Program-made: the position numbers and the translations under genes
From: Phymatolithon calcareum
Lineage: Eukaryota > Rhodophyta > Florideophyceae > Hapalidiales
Reading direction: 5' to 3'
Length of the DNA: 64,000 bases
Assembly (NCBI GenBank): GCA_977006965.1
Contig: OZ345361.1
Span: forward strand, 2,976,001 to 3,040,000
Notes under the pieces: model-generated
Told to the model about the DNA's origin: nothing
The model's database searches: none
The model's input: only the letters and a program-made list of their open reading frames with translations
Part shown: in pieces, positions 1-11,067 of the stretch
Numbering within the stretch: the stretch's first letter is position 1
How the letters are laid out: every line of letters starts with the position of its first letter

Positions 1-375
1 GGGCCTGAATCGACATGTACAGGGACCAGGAGACAGATGCGCGGCTTGATTCAGGCCCTTCCGAAGGCTGGTTTGACAACGCCCATTCTATGAAGTCAAA
101 ACCAAAACCACAGAAGGTGCAACGCCGAGCTTAAGTGGTTTCGTACCATCATGCCTTGGCTTCGCACCTCGGCGTACAGACCTCTGCAGCACCTACAGTT
201 CTGCTTTGGATCCCCCGTGCCCCACAGGTGCAGAGTGGGTTTGTGCTTGCTCAATCCCCGAGCTTAAGTGGTTCGTCGATTAAAAATATGACCGTTTTTT
301 CCATTACACCAGGTCCGTTACTACACCTTGCAAAAAACCCTGGTTTTTGTGCATATCGCTCCTCCAGTGCGAGCC
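1..375. other. non-coding left edge with short hairpin
   Basis: No gene is supported here. Bases 1-11 and 48-58 form an 11-base inverted repeat (GGGCCTGAATC / GATTCAGGCCC). A 16-base stretch beginning CGAGCTTAAGTGGTT occurs twice (about 126 and 258), which suggests old repeat fragments. Confidence 0.5.
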
Positions 376-1199
376 TCAGGCTCGGTCTATACCGCTTGTG
401 CCCATGCCCGTGCCCGAATTTTAGGGCATATTATTGGTTGAACGGTACTGTAATTTTTCATTCGGAAGCAAAACGGGCAGAACGGGCAGAACAGGACAGT
501 TAACTTCTTTCCCTCGGGAAAGAAGTTAACTGTCCTGTTCTGCCCGTTTTGCTTCCCATTTGGCGCAAATTTTTGATTTGGCGCGAAGACAATGCTTGTT
601 TACCCCTCCATGACCCCTTCGCACTGTTTTTGCTGTTCGCTGTTGTCATTGGTGTCGACGATGGATGCGCAATATACTGTAGCTATTGTGGGCAGCATCG
701 TCACTGTCTTGCTCTCGCTTGTTGACATATCGTTTGGCGACAATCTTGAGAGGCGATTTCGCTCAGTATCGCGTAGGCGTGATCGGCAGTGTTTCGAACG
801 CGTTACCGGTCTTTTGAGTGACTACGAGTTCAAAAGAGCTTTTAGACTACTACAGGGGCGGCCGGGGACTACAGTCGCATTGCGAGCCCCTGTACGGTCA
901 TGGACTTGACCAGTACTCGTGCTCCTCCGATTTGCCCGTTGTGCTGGGCTACCTGGGTGGTATTTATCGCATTCTGTGCAACGGTCAGCGCGATCATTAG
1001 TTTCCACAAATTGGAGAATAGTGCGGTACGAGCACGACGGTGGGTGAGCCCAGCCATGCATGGATGCAGTCATCTAAAATAGAATTTCTGGCACAGGGCA
1101 TACACAATCCGGTATAGACTAGGTGGGAATTGCCCAGTTCTACTGTAATTACATCGGGCAGGCACGGGCACGGGCATGTGCGGTATAGACCGAGCCTGA
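376..1199. mobile_element. MITE-a, about 820 bp with 20-bp TIRs
   Basis: Bases 376-395 (TCAGGCTCGGTCTATACCGC) are the exact reverse complement of 1180-1199, and the similarity continues inward through GCCCGTGCCCG-rich sequence. No transposase is encoded between the ends, so this is a non-autonomous element. It contains the long hairpin at 464-556 and two TTGGCGC motifs. I could not settle the target duplication. The shared GGTCTATAC core links it to MITE-b. Confidence 0.65.
464..556. repeat. long near-perfect hairpin
   Basis: A 50-base left arm (464-513) pairs with a 41-base right arm (516-556) across a 2-base loop. The only difference is an extra tandem copy of the 9-mer GGGCAGAAC in the left arm. 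It lies inside MITE-a. Confidence 0.85.
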
Positions 1200-2408
1200 T
1201 CTGGGAACTGAACATTTTCTTGGGGGCTGCCGAAAAATGCGAAGGCCGCAGTAGGGGAAAGTTATACGGGGAAGGAAAGCAAGTCGATTGTCATATCGTT
1301 TTTCTCAAGCGTACATGTGTGGTCTGCATGATGCGTGGACGGCTATGCGAAAGGCATCATAAAAATATGTGAGGCCCGGTCTATACGCGAACAAATCTGT
1401 TCATGTTCGCTAATTCGTATCATAGCATAAAACTTGTCGTCTTACAATTGGCTGTCGTGAACTTCGAGACGGCGCATTTGAACATTTCAACGGCGCATTT
1501 GAACAGATTTGGAGACCTCCGAAGTTGCGGGAAAGAGGTTAACTTTGCTTGTCTGCTCGAGTTGCCCGCCATTTTACTAATTGGCGCGAAATTAGAACCT
1601 CGCTCCACCTTGAAATTGCGCTTCGAAGATTGTACTGTGCTAGTGCTCGTCATAGCAGCATCCGCTTGGCGCCGCACAGTACAGCATGGCGCACAAGAAG
1701 ACAACAAGTACACCGCGGAATGCAGCGCTTGTTCTGATCGTAGTGACTCTCACCGCTGTTGCTGGTCTGGACTTTGCTGCCGAACGGTGGGCACAGGGGA
1801 TGCAGTCATGATGAAATGATTTTTTTTGGCGCGAGTTTTCAGCCCGTCGGTGGCTGATATGTGGGGTATGCCTCACCTTGGTGGTGATGCGATGGCCTGC
1901 TAGAATTACTTCGTCTGAGTTTGGATGTGAAGTTGAAAGGAAGTAGACGAGGTAATACTGGGGCACAATACTTCCCGCTTGGAATTGGCGGGAATGCTGG
2001 AAGAGCAGTGCTTACTGTGTATGTGTTTTGGGCAGATGCTTCCAAATCTGCGCGTTGTTGGCGTATAGACGGCATAACCAAATCTGCTCGCTATGATAGG
2101 GTTTCGTAACCTTGTCATAGCGAACATGAACAGATCTGTTCGCGTATAGACCGGGCCTGAGAATGCTAAAATAACCGTCAGGAAGTGGTGAAAATTGGGT
2201 GACTGAATGATGTGACTGCTTATAGATATATTTTTGATACTCGAAACCCCCCTCATAATTTACCGTGCACAGCGCGACCAACGTTTTCAGTATAATCTTT
2301 GAAACTTCCAAATCTTGCTTTCCTCCCCCTGTATAACTTACCCCTGGTATCATACACTGTACTTTTCTCCGTATTTTTTGGCAGCCCCCGAGAAAATATT
2401 CAGTTCCC
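1197..2408. mobile_element. MITE-c copy 1, split by MITE-b
   Basis: The left end (1197-1285, TGATCTGGGAACTGAA... then AGGGGAAAGTTATAC) is matched in reverse complement by 2316-2408. A second copy of the interior at 2458-2640 runs without a break, where this copy is interrupted at 1371/2159 by MITE-b. Without MITE-b it would be about 425 bp. It is non-coding. Confidence 0.6.
1372..2158. mobile_element. MITE-b, 787 bp with about 40-bp TIRs
   Basis: The left end AGGCCCGGTCTATACGCGAA... (1372-1411) is the reverse complement of 2118-2158 with about one mismatch. The flanks (ATAAAAATATGTGA on the left, CCGTCAGGAAGT on the right) are contiguous in the second MITE-c copy near 2570-2600, which shows that MITE-b jumped into MITE-c. 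No convincing ORF. It contains TTGGCGCGAA-type motifs at about 1580 and 1827. Confidence 0.7.
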
Positions 2409-2457
2409 AGATCACTCTCTTCTCATCGTCGGCCACCCGAGAAATGCTCAAACCAGA

Positions 2458-3013
2458 AGCAGGGGAAAGTTATACAAGGGGAGGAAAGCAAGTCGGTTGT
2501 CATACCGTTTTTCTCAAGCGCTTCACGTACGATCTGTATGAAGCGTGAACGGCAATGTGAAAATGCATCATAAAAATATGTGAGAAAGCCGTCAGGAAGT
2601 TGCGAACATTGGGAGTCCCAATGCTGTGACGGCTCACGTTGCGCCATTCGCCTCTGGCTGAAAATTATCAGAATTAACGTTGATGGGCAGTGTGTAGTGC
2701 GGTGTGCACAAACGATGCATTCGAGCGCAAGCTATAGCACCTTTCACCTGCGCACGCATCGATCCCGGCATCACGCAAGCAACCGTTAACGCACACGCAC
2801 GTCCATGTTGTAGTGCACCTTGCTCAAGCGCCGTTCTTATTGGCAGATCGCGTGCGACGGGCACGTCTCGCAGTGCATCAACATGAGCTTTTCAGACATA
2901 TTTTTGATACTTGAAATCCCTCATAATTTACCGTGCACAACGCAACCAACGTTTTCAGTATAATCTTTGAAACTTCCAAAACTGGCTTTCCTCCCCCTGT
3001 ATAACTTTCCCCT
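2458..3013. mobile_element. MITE-c copy 2
   Basis: GCAGGGGAAAGTTATAC at 2458 pairs with GTATAACTTTCCCCTGC ending near 3013, and the inner sequence repeats copy 1 (TTTCTCAAGC, ATAAAAATATGTGAG, CCGTCAGGAAGT). An unrelated GC-richer segment at about 2640-2885 may be a further insertion. Confidence 0.55.
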
Positions 3014-4510
3014 GCACTGGAGGCGCAACCGGTGCCTGTCGATAATACTGGAGGTACGGGTTGTGGCAACTCTGGTGCCCTCGATTTGGTAGGCGTGTCA
3101 TACAAGCATGCTAATCCAATTTTGAGTTAACGGGCAGCACTTTGCTGTACCGCCTGCTCCTACCAGGCGCTGGTAGGACAGCATTGTCATTCTTCTCGGC
3201 GGGTATGTACGAAAGAATATAAATCGTGGTACAATCTAGTATCAGAGTGCATATCGAGCTGGCATAATTCGACGTACGAAACATGTTGGCTTACGTGTTG
3301 CCAGGAGTAGACTACTAGTAGTACCTCTTGTCTGTTAATTGGTACGATTGTACCTACTGTACACTACAGTGCATGTTGTATAACGCATGACCTAGAGCAG
3401 TCCGTATTGCCGTTGCGGTAGGCGAAATTGCACTGCTTTGCCGTAAAAACAAAATTCCGACACTCCATAATTTTAAAAAAAACAAAGAAAGACCTACTTT
3501 CTAACCCAACTCAGTAGAAACGCACCGAAACATAACGATCCATCTTCTAGCTACTTGTATTAACGAAAGGACTTCTTCTGGATCTGCCTAACAACAGTCA
3601 AATGAGATGGAAACAAAAAGGAGAAACAAATTGTTAGCTAGGGATAGAACAAGACAGTTAGATCATTGAGGGAAGATGGAACAGCATTGGTTAGCAGATA
3701 CTGTACGCATATGATGCGGAAACGCTGTGACCGAAACGCTATATCCGGTTTACAAGAGCAGAAGAATCTGCGTTGTTCAAATGGAAGCAAAAACTGCAAA
3801 CGAACATCGGTATGGTTAGAATGCTGCGAACTGGGACTGGAGCAGCTGTACTTACAATTAAACCGTAAAGACCAGTCCCATGTGGAGTGTGAATGGGATG
3901 AAAGATGGAAGCATAGGACAGTCAGTTTGTGGGCAGTACGTTTCTGGACTGCAGTCAATATTCGCTACATGAAATGTATACCAGGCGCTGTGCATGCTCG
4001 AGAGCCGTTAATAAATCGCGGTGCACCGAACTGCAATGAATATCACTGCCTTTGATTCGAATTTGGGATGGAAAGTGCATCGGGGGTCTGCGAGGATGAT
4101 ATGGCCGATAGTGCTGACGATGGTGGAACGAGTGTCAGAGCTGGAGCCCTTATGTAGCAGAATTAACGCAGACGCTACGGCTTCGCGCCGGCGACGGGTG
4201 TGAACGTGATCATAATTTAATGACTTTTCCAGACCGAAAAACCTGCTGTACCAGCGATCTTTGAAACAACGCTTGTCATACAAATACGCGTGTACCTCTA
4301 CTATCATATTGTAATACTCATCTCTTGTGACTGATGGGTACTATAATACTATACTCATTACAATAGATTAGTACATTGAACTGTAATACAAGGCTGCATT
4401 GGGCATACTTCATGGACAATACTCAATGTAATAGATTTAATGAGTAAAGTCAAAAGACAAAGCCCGCCTTTCAGCCGAGGTCACTGTAGCCCCGAAGCCA
4501 AATTTGGAAT
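3014..4510. other. no recognised gene; candidate small ORFs only
   Basis: Two overlapping ORFs of about 100-130 codons lie on opposite strands at 3666-4055 (+) and 3638-3958 (-), and one of 99 codons at 4008-4307 (-). None has a recognisable domain. The minus-strand ORF at 4008-4307 sits divergently upstream of X1, in the same relative place as gene Y upstream of X2. A short stretch (+ strand about 4096-4130 against 37900-37935) looks alike by eye, so it may be a decayed Y relative. Bases 4300-4440 are AT-rich with repeated TACTCA/CAATAGAT words. Confidence 0.3.
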
Positions 4511-5790
4511 ATGAGAATATGGTCAAAGCTACACGTGTGGCGGACGGACTGTCCCTCTTCTCCCCAAATTGCGGTGCATCTACGAAGGCTCATGGGGACA
4601 GACTTGATGACTTCAGAAATGGACCGGACGCCTCAAGAGCGTCCAGGAAACCACCCGTCGGCTCCGCGAGGGACAACGGCGCTTTCAGTACTAGATGGGC
4701 AGTCCGCGGTGGCATTCGGGGAACTGAGCGCCGATTTGCTGAGGAAGATGGAGCAACATATTGATTCTCGAGATTCCGAATGGAAAACGGCCACTGAGGA
4801 GATCCTAAGACGATTGAAGAGTATCGAAAGTCTTCTCCAAGATCAAGAGATAAGAATCAATCCAATTTCAGGAGATGGCAGCGTGAAGTCGTCTCGCAAT
4901 AGGAAAGGGCAGTCTGTGCTCTCGAGGGCTTGCAGAAAAGTACCGGGCCTGGACCTATGCGTGGAAGAGGATGAACTTCGTTTGGTAGTCCCACTCACCA
5001 TGTGGACTATGCTGATAACTGCGTTCAGTTTTGCAGCGAAAAACGGAAAATCGAAGGAATGGCTAGGCGAATCGAAATTTCAGCAGTTGGCGAGCAAAAC
5101 AGATATCGTCACTCTGGGCACTGGTCTTCTGGCGATTCTTTTTTCGAAGCAGACCGGTGAGACAATGGACAAATTCGGAACACGCGGCGGAAAGTTGTGG
5201 TCGTACATGGTTGGAAACACTATTGCCTCTCTTTTCAACTACGCGGCGCACTACGTGTACTCTATGCCTGACGCGGTGACGGGCAGGTTGGTCACCAAAG
5301 CCCCGGGAGGAAAAGCGCCTATTGCTCCACCATGGTTGAAAAGTCTTCATCCGCGGGAGAAAGCTTTGGAGGCGGTCCAGCTTGTATTCTCCCGAATGGA
5401 GAGCACCAGAACGAGGCAATCGAAGAAGAGTAAAGCGGACACGGAAGAACCAGTCGAAGAGGGAGTGACGACCGCTGTCAAGGAAATGAGATCGGTTTAT
5501 TTGGATTTTATGAACTACGGTCGAGCGCGTGCCAGGGCGTATCTATTCAATAGCTTCATGTTCCTTGTGGACAAGATTAAGTCGTTTGAATCACTGGGAG
5601 AGGCTAAGGCGGCTGGTTTCCAAATTGTTTTTCCCGACAGTGCTGAGGAAGGTGAATGGATGACTAAGTATGCTGAGGAGGTCTGGAATGTTGAGAATAC
5701 TTCGATCTGGAGTATGAAGAAACTACGGGAACGTCGTGGTCCGCTCGTGCACACAACCAATGATGCCCACAATATGAAGCTTTTTTCCTG
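4511..5790 (+). pseudogene. family X gene copy 1 (X1), 5' part, interrupted by Harbinger
   Basis: This is the amino-terminal two thirds of an unknown protein. ATG at 4511 opens the frame, but ATG at 4592 (MGTDLMTS) is the likelier start given the upstream context. The layout is a low-complexity head, a charged heptad-like segment (about residues 85-115, EEILRRLKSIESLL), a hydrophobic stretch (VPLTMWTMLITAFSF), then a GKLWSYM..IASLFN motif. A later block has RARAYLFNSFMFLVDKIK. The last two motifs align with X2 (GKAWSYLTRRVIANVISN and RNLFSKALFLVEKLL), so the two are paralogues. The frame runs into transposon sequence at 5791 and stops at 5887 inside the left TIR region. Function unknown. It could be a host multigene family or cargo of an undescribed element. 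Confidence 0.75.
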
Positions 5791-5901
5791 GGGGCAGCGG
5801 GAATATCAGGGTCCGAGGACTATATTCCGAAATATTTCCGAGAAGCCTAAATTAGATTTGATTTTAGTCAGCAAAGTTCAAGGTTAATTGTCAACATTTC
5901 T

Positions 5902-6850
5902 TTACTGTGTGCGCTTGAACCTCCTGACTTTCTGCTCTACGTGGTAGCGGTTAGTCGGAGCCTCCAAATCAACCATTAGTACATTCTGTCCCGTCCCGTC
6001 CCACCCCAGGTAATGCTCAATAGTTTTCGGCACAACCTTGCAGGGGAGCGCGATTCGAACTGTACTCCAAATCGCGTCATCTTCTCGATCTCGAAGTGTA
6101 GACAGGAAGTGCTTGAAGCATAAAATGCGAGGATGATATCCACTCAAACTCGCCACACCATCGCCCACAATCCATTGCTTGCACAGTCGCTGCTCGTTGC
6201 TCATTCCTGACGGCCATCGAACCTTCAAAGTCAAATAGTCCGGATCCGTGACACTCACCTCAAAGTCAGCCTCTTCTTCATCTTCGCCGACACCGCTTGG
6301 CAAGAGAATTGAAACTGATACGCGCTGTTCAGAGGTGTCAGGGCACACCCACGGAGCCACCATGTAGATCGGTTTGAAGTCCAGAGATCCAGACACGAGC
6401 TCCGTACCGACTTTGCAACGCTTAGTGGCATGTCCAGCATTATCTTCATCTTCAAACTCATCGTCCTCCCCTGAAAGCTCATACTCATCCTTTTTGTCTG
6501 CTGTACAACTCGAATTAAGGTCCACCAAAGATCGGGCTCCAGCTGCATACAAAATACGTTTTGTCAGAAATTATACCAGGCTGGCAGCGCAGTGCAAAAT
6601 CAACAGAACACTTACTTCCTTCCACGGTGGCGTGACTCTCCCTGGCTTTGCGAAGGCGGCCCCGAAAGGACGCTTTAGAAATTTTTTTGAAGACGGCGTG
6701 CTGTAGGCGCGCCTTTGCAGCACCGAGTCCATCGAAACAGCCATCGCCGAACATCTTGTCGAATATTGCAGCTGCATTCGGATCTTTTGAGAACCCAACC
6801 GTTCCATCACTGCCTGCAGTATCGCGGCCTCTGAGAGCCATCTTAGACAT
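5902..6850 (-). CDS. Harbinger second gene (spliced, acidic protein)
   Basis: Exon 1 runs from ATG at 6850 to 6616. A 73-base intron (6615-6543, GTAAGT...TATGCAG) follows, and exon 2 runs 6542-5902. Splicing keeps the frame across a split Thr codon and gives about 291 residues. The first exon is basic (KARLQHAVFKKISKASFRGR). Exon 2 opens with a strongly acidic run (GEDDEFEDEDN) followed by KRCK, then a region of alternating beta-like strands ending in a basic tail (EQKVRRFKRT). Harbinger elements usually carry a Myb/SANT-type partner that brings the transposase to DNA and into the nucleus. I see no clear Myb triple-Trp pattern, so the role as partner is inferred from position and orientation. 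It is convergent with X1 only because of the insertion. Confidence 0.7.
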
Positions 6851-7695
6851 GATGATGACTGATGATGACGCACGCCGATTGAGAATGAAATTGATTTGGT
6901 GAAGGTAGGTGAAGGTATTCGCTAATTTAAGTACTCAGTAGTCGCACAGGGTATGATATTGTACACCTGGAAAAGCAGATGCCCTTTATTTTGGCTGTTG
7001 CCAAAATTGGCGGGAACAATGCTGAAGTCATAACTAAAATTACAATATGTCCAGATCATATGATGCGGAGGGTGTCCCGTATGAGGGCACGTAAAGGGCA
7101 TTTGCACATAATGATCTGGCAGACCATGTCATTCTTCAAAACGTACAGTTTTCGAGCGGTGCTCTCGCTATCACAGCGTGGAGCTAAGGCTATAAAACTA
7201 GTGCCATATGAAAGGAGTTAATGCAATCCAATTGATATCACGAAGAGATCAATCATTTTCGAACATTCTACCTGCCTCCGCATATCTTGAAGACAACGAA
7301 ATTCATGTTTTTGAGTGATTTTTTGCATTTTGACACAGTGCGGAGACCCAGTTTTTGGCTGGTTTGCTTGATTGGCTCACATGTAATGATACCTAGAGGA
7401 GTGGACAGTGCCAGATCACTGTAGTCTCGCGAATTCGACGACACGTTGAGCCGTTATCGGGCTTCGAACTTTTAGACCTGCTCAGAAATGACATCAATTT
7501 GGTCTACGGTGGTCAAAGCTGGTCGAACCTGGTAAATCGGAAATATTTTACGGAACGCACGTAACTTTCAAATTTGTAATTTTAACCGTATCACAGCTTT
7601 GTATCTTACAACGTCGACAACACTATTGGAAACAAAACACGCCAAACTGGTGTATCATAACGCATTGACTCCAAAGTATTTAAGCTCTGTGCTGG
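6851..7695. promoter_or_regulatory. divergent intergenic region of the Harbinger element
   Basis: These 845 bases between the two Harbinger genes must hold both promoters. A partial inverted repeat (GATGCCCTTTA near 6977, TAAAGGGCAT near 7091) and a TATAAAA near 7191 are visible. No ORF of note. Confidence 0.45.
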
Positions 7696-8668
7696 TTGCT
7701 ATTTAGTTTGCAAAGTATTCAACGAGCCGAAGTCATGCGGACAAAAGCCGAACGCTTCAGTCATACAGCGGCTCTCTTTCATGACCTTGGGAATGAAATT
7801 TTAAGAAATACGCCAGGTTTGAGCGCGGTGGTGCAAGACCGTCGTTTCCGTTCTTTGTTTGGCGTGCCACCGTTGGTTTGCGCAGAAATTTGGGCGATGC
7901 TGGAATACCGGCTACCGTATGCTGCGCGACACGTACACCTTCTCTGGGCGTTACTATTTTTGAAGGTCTATGCATGTGAGAGCGTCACGGCGACGCTTGT
8001 CATGGCGGACGAGAAGACGGTTCGAAAATGGCAGTGGCTGATTGTCAAACAAATTGCTCGATTAAATATCGTAAGTCTCCTTGTAAATACGCCTGCGCTT
8101 TTCATTTTCTATTTTCCTTCTAACATTGCGTTTTTAGATTCACTGGGATGACCGCAAATCAGGTGAGCCGCTCAATGGTTGTTGGGCGAGTGTCGACGGT
8201 ACGGATCTGGCAATACGCGAGCCAACTCCTTTTGAGCCGAAATGGTTCTCCCATAAATTTAAGGGACCCGGGCTGCGTTACGAAGTGGGCATTGCCCTTG
8301 GAACGGGTGATATTGTTTGGGTCAACGGCCCATTTATGTGTGGTAGCCACAGCGATGTCACAATTTTTAGAACCAGAATGAAGACAATGCTAGATGACAA
8401 TGAATTTGTTGTTGCAGATGGTGGGTACAAAGATGAAAAGTGTCACACCCCCCCACAAAAATCTGACCCATTCTATAGACGCTACTCGCTTCTGCGAGCT
8501 CGTCATGAGACGGTCAACCGGCGATTGAAACAGTTCTTCGTACTGGGTCATAAATTTAGACATAACATAGACTTACATTCCTATTGTTTCCACGCTGTGG
8601 CGAACCTAACTCAGATTATGCTGCAGTATCAGCCCTTATTTCAGGTAGATCTGGAGCAAGAAAATTGA
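7696..8668 (+). CDS. PIF/Harbinger DDE transposase (DDE_Tnp_4 type)
   Basis: Exon 1 is 7696-8070. A 67-base intron (8071-8137, GTAAGT...TTTTTAG) falls between codons, and exon 2 is 8138-8668, giving 301 residues. The catalytic triad is readable: first Asp in WASVDGTDLAI, second Asp in VVADGGYKDEKC, and Glu in RARHETVNRRLKQF, the Harbinger equivalent of the ISL/IS5 DDE fold. The protein cuts and rejoins the TIRs at 5791 and 8834. Length is slightly short for the family (about 350-450), so a further 5' exon is possible; the amino end before residue 30 has no clear motif. No stop or frameshift was seen. The first ATG at 7696 could be replaced by the one at 7735. Confidence 0.85.
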
Positions 8669-8834
8669 CTAAATTTAGTTTTGGCCTTTTGGTTTCACCA
8701 ATGCTCGATAATGCTAATCATTGAAGTTTATTCTGGAAACCCATTCCTGGTCCTGATAGAGAGTGGACGACATTTTCGTACCTTAGGCTGCTGAAGCAGG
8801 AAAATTATAAAGGCCCTGGTATTCCCGCTGCCCC

Positions 8835-9504
8835 CTGCTTAATCGAGCGTCACCCGTGGCTAACCATCACTTTGAAGTATCCGCGAAAGGTACAGCGTCC
8901 AAACAAGCGATACATGTTGAACTCATCAGGACAAAGAGCCAGTCCAGAAGCGAACGGAGAAGGTACGGAGCTGTTTCCTGCCGAGGAGAAAATTCGTTTG
9001 CATCGAATGGCACTTGGGTTCTTTATGGAAATCTTTAAGAAAAACGATGCGTATTTTGTCCTCTGCTCATCACCGTACGCGTTGAAGGCTATACATGCGT
9101 TTGCAATAGGCTTCAGGGCAGCAATTCGGCGCGAGCTTGGACTCTCAGTTAGAGCACTGGAAGAAAGTGCCCTTGGAAATGTAACAGCGTTTCAGCCTGT
9201 TGTCGAAGGAAATGAAGATGAGCTGAAACGAGCACTAAAGGCTTCAAGTCAAGGTGATCTAACCTGGCTGTCCATTGAGCGAAAAGTGAGTCAACCCGGG
9301 CAAGAGCGGACAACCTACGAAAAACTATCCGATGGATTTTTCACAATGTCCTGGAAAGACTACGAAGCTGAGATGAAGAAGAAGGAAGTGCAGCGTCAGA
9401 GGATGGCAACTGAAAGCTCTTTTTCACAGAATCTTGAGAACGGGGAACGAGATACCGTCATGCATGGCGACGCTTACAGTGATGAGGATCCCTGTAGCTT
9501 CTAA
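8835..9504 (+). pseudogene. family X gene copy 1 (X1), 3' part
   Basis: Reading through the right CTG copy in the frame set by the 5' part gives an open frame (CLIERHPWLTITL...) to the stop at 9502-9504. This segment aligns with the end of X2: WLTITLKYPR against MNVTIFYKR, LKAIHAFAIGFRAAIRRELG against LKTVHIMALGLRGLLRKCVG, and FTMSWKDYEAEM against FNMSLQEYTQIQ. Both end in a charged, acidic tail. Joined to 4511-5790 the gene would have 649 codons, against 647 for X2. No ATG suits an independent gene near 8838, so it is the stranded 3' half rather than a separate protein. Confidence 0.75.
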
Positions 9505-9739
9505 ATGTGTATGTGATATGTATGTGATTGAGTTGCGAGCGGATGTGAGTCTCTGAGCCTAGAGGGCGTGGGCATATGTGTAAAATGTTATCTATGGGAA
9601 GGATATAAAAGGAGACCATTTTTATTGCAACGCAGACAGCTCACATTCGTCTGGAGGACCTCAAATGCTCAGAAGCACTAGACAGTGTGTACGTGGACAA
9701 TAATAGTTGACGCAATGAATATACCAATCTTGGAAGCTA

Positions 9740-11067
9740 TCAAGTCTGTATTGGAATGGCACCCGCTAATTGTGGAAATTCAGAGGGAGGAGAGACCACA
9801 ATTTGCTTGACAAACATCTCATCGCCCAGCGAAGTACTGAAAATGAGCTGGGTAGAGCATATTAGAGTTTCGGATCGGAGCACCACTGCAGGAAATATGG
9901 AGCGTAGAGCAGCTGGAACTAGCTCTGCGTTTTGCTCATTCGGACTGCACCCCTCACTCGTCCTCTCCCAAAATAAAGAAAAACAGCTATGGGAAAATTC
10001 TTTGTTCAATCCGGAAGTTCGAGTGGGCCTTTCGTCTCCATCCTCTTCAGATATCCCTGGAGGAGAAGAACGATTAGAAAAAAATTTGAATGTGCTGTGC
10101 GAAGTTCAAATCCCGTTTCCCATCGATCTTCCACCCAGCGCAAGTTACTTTGGAAAAGGATAGGAATTGGAATCGTGGACGTGGGAGACGGAAGTCCAGA
10201 GCCAACAAGTATCGCTCTGTCCTTCTTCTTCCCGTTGACCTCGCGCACGTAGTCGATACCCAGAATCTGTAGTGCACGAAGATGGCGCGAAGATGTTTTC
10301 TTTTCTTTGTACAATCCTTCTTCGCGCTGTGCGACACTGATACCCAAAAACTCGCATAAATCGAAATAAGAGTCGAACACAATTTCAAGACGAGTAATTT
10401 TGCGCACATTGGGGAACGAAGCATAGTATGCAGATGGAAACACACGGCATCGGACTCTTGTGTTTGGAAGAGTAGCTTTCACAAGCAAATGGAACTCATA
10501 AAGTGTGCAAGATGTCGGCGATGATTTGAGTAGAGCTTCTTATACTGTGATACCGGGCGATCCGAAACGACGAACACGACGAGACTCCGAGGTTCCAGAC
10601 AGTAGCGCTTTCTCCGCAGACAGTCTGGCGAAAAGGAATATACGGCTTAGAAACGTAGCATCGCAAGACGATGATTGATCCGTTACGGACCGCCGTGCAG
10701 CCTCGGAGGCATTTCTGGAAAGCTTCACATCTTCCTTCACCTTGGTGAGGTCTATTGAGAGAGCCGCATGTGATTTTCGCAATTCATCCAGCTGGGACAA
10801 TACGGACATACTCTGCGCACCGGACTCCTGTACGGTTCCTACTTGGGGAAAGTTCCGATAGGAAGATCGGGGATGGGTTTGAAAATGTGCCGCACCCCCG
10901 GGTTGGGTCATCTGCAGTGCGGTCACGCCGGTCGCCGTTGTAGATCTTGCATTTGGATTCGTGGGTATCCCGGAAGGACCCGATTGGGTCCTTACGGATT
11001 CCAGGGGTTTGGGAATTATTGGAATAGCTTTGCGCCGTCCGCGCGGAGAAGCGTGATATGGAATCAT
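9740..11067 (-). pseudogene. element A accessory gene (Acc-A)
   Basis: Read from 11067 downwards. The protein has a Pro/Arg/Ser-rich head, a heptad-like coiled-coil stretch (LSQLDELRKSHAALSIDL, about residues 85-105), then a conserved block with SAYYASFPNV, an EEGLYKEKKTSSRHLRALQILG segment, DRWETGF, and a final block VPAALRSIFPAVVLRS. All of these have counterparts in Acc-B in the same order. An in-frame TAA at 10540-10542 and a one-base shift near a run of seven T/A at about 10080 break it. Role unknown. By analogy with TNPA of En/Spm it could be a DNA-binding helper of the transposase, but no DNA-binding motif is visible. Confidence 0.6.

Larger units (their letters stand above)
5791..8834. 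mobile_element. complete PIF/Harbinger transposon, 3044 bp
   Basis: The left end GGGGCAGCGGGAATATCAGG (from 5791) is inverted at the right end (8812-8834) with two differences in about 23 bases. The 3-base direct repeat CTG flanks it at 5788-5790 and 8835-8837, as expected for PIF/Harbinger (CWG or TWA duplications). It encodes two divergent genes, the usual Harbinger plan: a DDE transposase running right and a second protein running left. Both genes are open after splicing, so the element looks recent and possibly still functional. Confidence 0.9.

Noticed and set aside
9595-9612. TATAAAAGG promoter upstream of 9740
   Set aside because: The good TATA-like word points right, but the next gene on that strand starts 2 kb away; Acc-A runs the other way.
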